From Patescibacteria group bacterium UBA6164 (GTDB lineage: Bacteria > Patescibacteriota > Gracilibacteria > BD1-5 > UBA6164), in NCBI GenBank assembly GCA_002422305.1, contig DIUG01000045.1, positions 1 to 14,561 of the forward strand: DNA of 14,561 nt. The letters run 5' to 3'. How positions within the stretch are numbered: the stretch's first letter is position 1; the number at the start of each line of letters is the position of its first letter. The notes beneath the pieces were generated by a model. That model saw only the letters and a program-made list of their open reading frames with translations, ran no database searches and was not told where the DNA came from. Made by a program: the position numbers and the translations under genes. Below, in pieces: positions 8,396 to 14,561 of the stretch.

Positions 8396-9082
8396 ATGAA
8401 TGAACTTTTTAAAAAGTATAATATAGAATTAGAAAAAGAAGAATTAGAAAAATTTGAGAAATTTTTAGAAATGTTCAAAGAGAAAAATTCACAAATAAAT
8501 TTATCATCTATTAGAGATGATTTATGAATAATAGAAAAACATTTCATAGATTCTATAATGCTAAATATATTTATAGAATTAAAATGAAATGTAGTAGATA
8601 TGTGAACTGGTTGATGATTTCCATTAATTCCATTAGCTATTACTAATCCTAGTGTTAATTTCATATGAATTGATTCAGTAACTAAAAAATTAAAAGCTAT
8701 AGAAGAATTCACTGAAAAATTAGAATTAAAAAATATTACAACTATTAATGGTAGAGCAGAAGAAATATGACAAAATCTTAAATATAGAGAAAAGTTTGAT
8801 TTTGTTACAAGTAGAGCAACAGCTTTTTTCCCTACACTTTTAGAATATACTATACCTCTTTTAAAAGAATGATGAATATTTATAGCTTATAAATTAGATG
8901 ATAAAGATGAATTAAAATCAGCTAAAAAAGCATTATCGAGATTGTCAGCAAAAATAATAAAAGTAAAAAACTATAATTTAGCATGACAAAATAGAACTAT
9001 AATTTTGATAGAAAAATTAAGTAAAACTCATATAAAATATCCTAGAAAAGTATGAATACCATTAACTAAACCTATAAAATAA
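8396..9082 (+). CDS. rsmG: 16S rRNA (guanine-N7) methyltransferase RsmG (GidB)
   Basis: The gene encodes 228 residues, the normal size for the family. RsmG transfers a methyl group from SAM to N7 of G527 (E. coli numbering) in the 530 loop of 16S rRNA. Visible motifs in order are EKHFIDSIML (47-56, the family's RHxxDSL element), VDMGTGGGFPLIPLAI (67-82, the SAM-binding loop), GIDSVTKKLKAI (91-102, SAM ribose side), NGRAEEI (118-124), FDFVTSRATA (134-143), and the basic C-terminal YPRKVGIPLTKP. Eleven of the 13 glycines, including three in the SAM loop, are TGA codons, which makes this gene the clearest local proof of code 25. It is the first gene of an operon: tsaC starts one base after its stop. 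No Shine-Dalgarno sequence precedes the ATG. Confidence 0.96.
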
Positions 9083-9083
9083 A

Positions 9084-9647
9084 ATGATATATATATTACC
9101 AACAGATACATGTTATTGAATAGCTTGTCCTATTCATGAATTAAAATCTTATAATTCTATTTATAAGATAAAAAAAAGAACTCTTGATAAACCTTTAGCT
9201 ATTTTAGTACCTGATTTTAAATGGCTTGAAGAAAATACTGAATTAACAATAGAACAAATAGAATTTTTAAAAAATTATGAAAAACCATTTACAATACTTA
9301 CAAATTGTAATAGCTTAAAAATGTGGATAAATTATATAGACGAAGAAAATAATGAATTTATAAATAGAGATATCTATAAAAGTTTTGCTTTTAGAGTTGC
9401 AAATAATTCAATACAAAAAAGATTATTAAAAGAAAATTGACCTTTATTTTTAACAAGTGCAAATATAAGTAATAAACCTGAAATATATCATAAAAATGAA
9501 ATAAAAGAAGAATTTGCCTACTATTTAGAAAAATGAACTATACAATTTGTATGAGAAAATATGTGAAATCCCAATAAAAATAAACCATCAGATATATTTA
9601 AATTTCTAGAATATAGTTTAGAAATAGACTATTTAAGAAAAAATTAG
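9084..9647 (+). CDS. tsaC: L-threonylcarbamoyladenylate synthase TsaC/YrdC (Sua5 family), minimal form
   Basis: The gene encodes 187 residues. The enzyme makes threonylcarbamoyl-AMP from threonine, bicarbonate and ATP, the first step of t6A37 modification of ANN-decoding tRNAs. Family motifs are PTDTCYG (6-12), YKIKKRTLDKPLAIL (27-41, the KxxR...KPL nucleotide and bicarbonate site), FAFRV (101-105), TSANIS (124-129) and PSDI (168-171). All five glycines are TGA. The protein starts only five residues before PTDT, lacking the N-terminal helix of about 15-20 residues found in most YrdC proteins. An in-frame TAA at 9075-9077 rules out a longer start. There is no C-terminal Sua5 domain. The one-base gap after rsmG indicates translational coupling, and the gene is followed by the SIS gene after 29 bases. 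Confidence 0.92.
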
Positions 9648-9676
9648 TTTAACTTTTATAAAAAATATTTTACAAA

Positions 9677-10603
9677 ATGAATTATTTAGAAAAAATTTCA
9701 AAATTAAGTGAAAAAAATATTCTATCATTAGATGAGATAGTTTTATGAGCATTAGAATTATTTGAAATAACCAATTTAAAAAAAATAAATATAGCTGGTT
9801 TCAAAAAAATATTAATAGCTGGCTCTGGAAATGCTATAGTAACAGCTAAAATAATATTTTCTGAAATAGATGCAATTTATTGTGATGAAACAAGTTTTGA
9901 TAAAAATACAAATAAAGATTTTGATTTACTAGTTATATTATCAGCTTCTTGAGAAAAACATGCAACTATGTTTGCTAAAAAATCTATAAAAAAATGAATA
10001 AAAACATTACTAATTACATGCAATGAAAATTCTAGTGCATGAAAAATATTATGAAAAGAAAATACAATAATTACATTAAAAAATAAAGAACCTTATACTT
10101 ATAATGTATCTACATATATGTGATGGATTATTGCTTATACATGAGAAAAAGCAACTGAAATTAAAAAATTTATACAAGAAATAATTGATCCTATTTTAAA
10201 AAAAATAGATTTTTCAAAATATGATTCATACATACTTATAACACCTGATAATTTTTCATTAGTAAATCAATTATTTATAGTAAAATTTATAGAACTTTTT
10301 GGTAGAAAAATTGCTCGTGATGTATTTTCTTATGAACAAATGAAACATGCAACTACTGTTATTCCTCATAATGGAGAATTATGTATAACTTTTTGAGAAT
10401 GAGAAATAATTTTTAAATGAAATAAATTAAACTTCCCTCTACCTAAAGAATGTTGATTATGAACTATAATGGCAATATGATATTATATAATTTGAAAAAT
10501 ACAAAATTCATATCCACAATATTTTAAAGATAATATATGAGATTATATAAATAATTTAAATAAAACTGAATTTTGAAAAGGGTTAAAAGTAATAGTCGAG
10601 TAA
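9677..10603 (+). CDS. SIS-domain protein, phosphosugar isomerase-like
   Basis: The gene encodes 308 residues with TGA as Gly. SIS domains bind phosphosugars, in isomerases or regulators. The first SIS-like half has ILIAGSGNA (45-53), then LVILSASGEKHAT (85-97, the Ser/Thr-rich phosphate-binding loop), KKGIKTLLITCNENSSAGK and TYMGW. The second half contains FGRKIARDVFSYEQMKHATT followed by a short beta-rich stretch. The layout recalls the bifunctional phosphoglucose/phosphomannose isomerase group, in which Glu and His residues of the C-terminal half take part in catalysis. The substrate cannot be fixed from sequence. It is the third and last gene of the rsmG-tsaC unit and ends eight bases before a strong hairpin terminator. 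A role in hexose-phosphate interconversion is inference. Confidence 0.85.
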
Positions 10604-10610
10604 AAATCTA

Positions 10611-10649
10611 AAAAAATAAAAACAACAAAATAGTTGTTTTTATTTTTTT
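10611..10649. terminator. Bidirectional terminator between convergent genes
   Basis: AAAAAATAAAAACAAC (10611-10626) pairs perfectly with GTTGTTTTTATTTTTT (10633-10648) around the six-base loop AAAATA. The A run on the left and T run on the right give a U tract in both directions, so it serves the plus-strand rsmG operon ending at 10603 and the minus-strand nuclease gene. The nuclease stop codon (10640-10642) and last two codons lie inside the right arm. Confidence 0.88.
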
Positions 10650-13600
10650 AGATCCAATATATCATTAACTTCAGATCTAGTAATTGAAATTAAAAAATTA
10701 AGATCTTTTAATTCTTTTAAAGAATTAGATGTATCACTTTTTTCTTCTAATATTTCTATTGAACTAATTAATTCATCTATTAGTTTTTCTTTATTATCAA
10801 ATATTTCTAAATAATGATCTAATCATTCTAATTTTTTAATATTTAATTTCTTCAATATATAATCTTTAAAAGATAATTTAGAATGTAGAAATAAATATAT
10901 ATCAAATTTATTTTTGATTTCATTATCAAATTCATCTTTAATAAATATTTTTGATAACAATTGTAAACATATTTTATTTAAATCATCTATATAAAATGTA
11001 GCATCAATTCATTTATCTTTATTTTCATTTCTTTTTTGTTTAAAAAATGAAACTAAATCATTCATTGCTCCTATTTTTTTTCTCTTTTCCCCATCAGATG
11101 ATTTTAAAATAGCTAATTTAGAATTTATATATAAAAGATCTTGTGTATTAAAAAAAACATTATTTATTAATTTTTGTAACTTTTCTAAATCAATTTCTTT
11201 TTTTGAAATATCATATAATTCATTGTATAAATCTTTTCATCAAAAATTAGATATACTTTTTCTAAATTTTATTTCTATATGATTTGTTTTTTCTTTTTGT
11301 AAATCTTCAATTTTACTATTATTTTCTAATATATTTTTTTTACATAATATATTTATGTCTTCTTCCAATTCTTCACTATAATCTACTACTAAATTATTAA
11401 ATATATTTTTAAATTCCCCTACATTTTCATCAGAAAATAATCATTTCATTACTCTATATAAATCATTTTGAATATTTAAAATTTCATTTTTATAATTTTT
11501 AATTTCATTTTCTAAATGTTTTGTTTTTTTATCTTTTGATTTTAGATTATTTCTTAAATCTTTTATTTTTTGTATAGAATCTTTATCTTTTTCTCATTTA
11601 TAATTTTCTAAATCGTATATTTTTGATTTTAATTCTATTTTTTCTTGTTCTAATTTATTTAATGTTTCTTTTAATCCAGCAATATTACAAAATTTTTCAA
11701 TTTTTATAGATTTGAAAAATTTTATTAAATCATTTTTAATATATAATAATTGTGTATTTTTCTTTCAAAGATTACTTATATTTTTATCAATTGTATCATT
11801 TTTAGTAATTTTTTCATCAATTTTTTCATAAAATTCTTTTCTTTGTATAGAAGATAATTTTGATATATTTTCTTCTACTTTAAGTAAATAATAATCATCT
11901 TTAAATATATTAAATAATCTATTTAGATGTTCTTCATTAAAAACTTTTCTTCTTTTTGAAATAATATCTCATAACAATTTTATTTGAATTATATCTTTTT
12001 TATTTCTGTTTTTTTCTTCTGTTATTACTTGAGGAATTTTTTCTTGTTCTATTTTTTCTATTTTTTCTTCTGACTCTTTAAGTAATCTAGGAATTATAGG
12101 TTTTTTATAAACAACTTTTTCAAGTAAAATATCTCTTCTATCATTTAATATATTTTCTGATATATTTTTTTTATCAACTCTTCTCTCCATTATATTATAT
12201 TCTTCAAATATTCATGGAATAGTTACTTTTATAGATAAATGCTTATATTTATCACTATTTAAAATTTCTTCAATTTCTTCTTTTAATAATAATTGTCCTT
12301 CTCTATTTCAATGAGTTAAAGCTATAGTAGCTCAATATTGTAATTTACTTATCTCTAAAGTTTCTTTTATATATTGAATAATCTCTTCATGTCATATATG
12401 TGAAGAAAATCAATCTATATATTTTTTATTACATTTTATTTCACATTTAGTTCAATCAATTGTTACAAATTTTTTATCTCACCAAATAATTTCATTTCAT
12501 AATGTTCATTTAGAAAGATATCCAGGTGCTAATAATGTAGCTTTTTCATCTGCTAAAATATGAGGTAGATGATTAATTATAGCTCATCAATCCATCATAC
12601 CAGATGAAGCCAAAATTATAGATTTTTTATTAGTATTTTCAGTATCAATAAATTGTTCTTCAGAATCCATATAAATAAATTGCCACTCATTTTCTCATAA
12701 AAATTTATAAAATCATTTTTTTAATGGTTCATAAATATCTCATCTAAATTTAATATATTTATCAGTAACTTTTTCTCATAATGGTGCATCAACTAATATA
12801 TCATAATCCAAAAAACCTTCTCATCTTTTTTCTTTTTCTTCAAAAATAGTTAATAAAATTTCTTGTAATCTTTGTTGTGAAAAGACTGATATTAAAACAT
12901 TTCATTGAGATTTTTCTATAGAATCAATTAATTCATTTACAGATTCTTGTCTATTTCTATGATTTCTTCCTCAATATGTACTTTCTATTTGTAAATAATT
13001 AACAGTCTTTGGTGGTAATTCAGGTCTTCATAATCTATTATCTTTTATTCTTCACATATCTCAAGAAAAAAATACACTTATAGACTCTTTTCAAATATTT
13101 AAAATATTATCTACTTTTTTATTAACTAAATTTATAGTAAATGTTACACTTGATGATCAAACTAAATGAGCAGCTTCGGAAAAATTAATACTTATATTGT
13201 TTCTATTTTTACTTTTTTGATTTAATACTATAAGATTATTATAAGCTTTATATATATTATCTACATTAAAAGTAGTTTTTAAATTAAATATTTCTAATAT
13301 TTTACTTAAAATGTCTAATGTATTATCAATTCAATTATTAATATTCTCATTAAATCATAAATCTAATATTTCTTGTGATGATTTATTATTTAGTAAATCA
13401 ATAAATTTTTTATTTCTTTCATATAATTCATCTATATTTTCCCTTTTTTCAATTCAATAAAAATTTAAAAGTTTAGTATATTCTTTATAACTATTTTCAT
13501 ATTCATCAATATGATTTTTATGAATTCATAATTTTCAATTATTATAAGCAGGATATTCATTCATACAAAAAGTATATGCTTCTTGTAATTTTTTTAATAA

Positions 13601-14458
13601 ATTTTTATTTATATCTCTATATTTTAAATCTTTATCAATTAATAAATCTTTAACTTCATTTAATAAATTTAGTAACCATCTTTTTTTTAATTTTCTTGCT
13701 TCTGAATCTTTATCAACTTCTATTTTTTGATTATTTCATTGTACTATTTCTCTAGGTAAATTATTCAATAAATCTTGATCTTCTCTATTATTATTATGAG
13801 TGCTAATTTTTTTATAATCAAAAAGTATCTCCTCATTATTATCAACTGTTTTTATTAATGAAATAACTCAATTAATATCATCATTATTAAACAAAGTTTG
13901 TTTTAAAGAAATTAAAACTTTCTCAATATCAGAATCATTTTTAACATCATAAAAATTTAAATATTCATCCAATTCATTCAAATCATTTTGTTTTGATTCA
14001 TCTAATTTTCTTTTCTTTTTAAATTCTGCTAATAATTCATTTTTAAATTTTAATGACTTTTCTAATCTATTAACTAATGTTTTACTCTTTTTTTCTCTAA
14101 TAATAGAATCTCATTCCTGAATTTTTAAGCAATCTAAAAGCATTTCATATGTAATTTCCTTAGTTGCTTTTGTCATATAAATAGGTCATCTAAATCATAG
14201 TTTATGTAACAAAGGTAATCTTCCTATATGATCTATATGTGAATGAGTAATAAAAACAGCATCTAAATCATTAATAAATTTAGTATTTTCTTTATTATAT
14301 AAATCAGATCATTCTCATCATTGAAAAAGTCAAATATCTATTAATACCTTATTTCAAAAAATATTTAAAATAGAGGCAGATCAAGTTAGACTTACTATTT
14401 CTTTATCTCATATCTTTTCTGGAACAGCTCAATATAAAGTAACTCATACGGTTGACAT
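10640..14458 (-). CDS. Beta-CASP metallo-beta-lactamase nuclease (CPSF/Ysh1-like) with large insertion and coiled-coil tail
   Basis: The gene encodes 1272 residues with TGA as Gly; typical relatives have about 430-650. Motif 1 is VLIDIGLFQGG (D41) and motif 2 is THSHIDH (H72, H74, D76, H77). Motif 3 is SEAAHLVGSSS (H431) and motif 4 is FSGDMGR (D467). The beta-CASP region has ESTYGG (E492, motif A), SSGMMDGGAIINHL (from ~618), FSSHIGH (H687, motif B) and LTHGNREG (H716, motif C). All expected zinc ligands are present, so an active RNA endo/exonuclease is likely. Motifs 2 and 3 are usually about 70-100 residues apart; here they are ~354, because a Lys/Glu/Asn-rich helical block occupies about residues 120-395. 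Residues ~745-1272 are a charged, mostly helical extension with long coiled-coil stretches (~930-1070). The ATG at 14456-14458 lies 31 bases after a good promoter. The gene converges on the rsmG operon. RNase J is less likely than the Ysh1/CPSF group because of the ESTYGG and GMMDGG motifs. Confidence 0.9.
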
Positions 14459-14488
14459 ATTTTTATAAATTCATTATTAAATAAAAAG

Positions 14489-14516
14489 ATTATAAAATAA
14501 AAATATAAATAGTCAA
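14489..14516 (-). promoter_or_regulatory. Sigma70-like promoter for the nuclease gene
   Basis: Read on the minus strand, TTGACT (14516-14511), a 16-base spacer and a perfect TATAAT (14494-14489) predict a start about 24 bases before the ATG at 14458. It is the best promoter in the window and shares -35 and spacing with the one at 3271-3298. Confidence 0.7.
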
Positions 14517-14561
14517 TTAAAAATAGAAAATAAAAGCATAGAAAGTATAATACATTTTGTG

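Noticed and set aside
8380..8712. Minus-strand open frame of 110 codons in the standard code
   Set aside because: It lies wholly antisense to rsmG, whose plus-strand motifs are unambiguous; its Ser/Phe/Ile-rich composition is that of an antisense shadow.
11969..12190. Short stand-alone minus-strand charged protein starting MERRVDKK
   Set aside because: It is in frame with, and internal to, the nuclease gene (Met757); it is bounded only by TGA codons that encode glycine.
1743..14458. Heavily decayed pseudogenes with many in-frame stops
   Set aside because: Every interruption is TGA, at glycine positions of conserved motifs, while TAA and TAG occur only at gene ends; the genes are intact under code 25.
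14546..14551. Plus-strand TATAAT near the right edge as a divergent promoter
   Set aside because: No -35 match at normal spacing and no downstream gene is visible inside the window.
1..14561. CRISPR array, tRNA, rRNA, insertion sequence or attachment site
   Set aside because: I saw no regularly spaced repeats, no GTTCGAATC-type T-arm with acceptor pairing, no transposase motifs and no long terminal inverted repeats. A covariance-model scan would be needed to exclude a divergent small RNA in 1068-1742.

Overview
The window reads as a very AT-rich piece of a bacterial chromosome that uses genetic code 25, in which TGA means glycine. That code is known from Absconditabacteria (SR1) and Gracilibacteria (BD1-5/GN02) of the Patescibacteria/CPR. 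With the standard code every gene here falls into fragments. With TGA read as Gly, long intact frames appear and family motifs fall into place: the RsmG SAM-binding loop reads VDMGTGGGFPLIPLAI, the NicO motif GPGHSKS, the metallo-beta-lactamase motif FSGDMGR and the SIS loop SASGEKHAT, with some or all of the glycines in each coming from TGA. I cannot tell from the sequence which of the two phyla this is.

Layout. (1) 1-115 is the 3' end of an unidentified plus-strand gene, followed by a hairpin terminator. (2) 217-1067 holds two minus-strand genes for small membrane-anchored proteins with no recognised family. (3) 1068-1742 has no confident gene, only an ambiguous coding remnant, a hairpin and a 17-bp direct repeat. 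(4) 1743-8270 holds two plus-strand envelope genes: a NicO-type nickel/cobalt transporter-like protein with an exported calcium-binding-type (TSP3) segment, and a 1642-residue secreted protein that fuses DUF1800 and DUF1501 modules and ends in a Gly-rich, Cys-flanked tail. (5) 8396-10603 is a compact plus-strand housekeeping operon: rsmG (16S rRNA methylation), tsaC (tRNA t6A synthesis) and a SIS-domain sugar isomerase-like gene, closed by a strong hairpin. (6) 10640-14458, on the minus strand and converging on that hairpin, is one 1272-residue beta-CASP metallo-beta-lactamase nuclease. It keeps its catalytic residues but carries a helical insertion of about 275 residues inside the MBL domain and a coiled-coil tail of about 530 residues.

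How the genes fit together. The left and middle parts are envelope-oriented: signal peptides, membrane anchors, a metal transporter and a giant surface protein. This would suit a small cell that depends on contact with other cells, but that is inference. The right part is RNA-centred: rRNA methylation, tRNA modification and a probable RNA-processing nuclease. No start codon in the window has a Shine-Dalgarno-like sequence; the leaders are almost purely A/T. Two clear sigma70-like promoters (TTGACT-N16-TATAAG and TTGACT-N16-TATAAT) precede the giant surface gene and the nuclease gene. I found no tRNA, rRNA, CRISPR array or insertion sequence.
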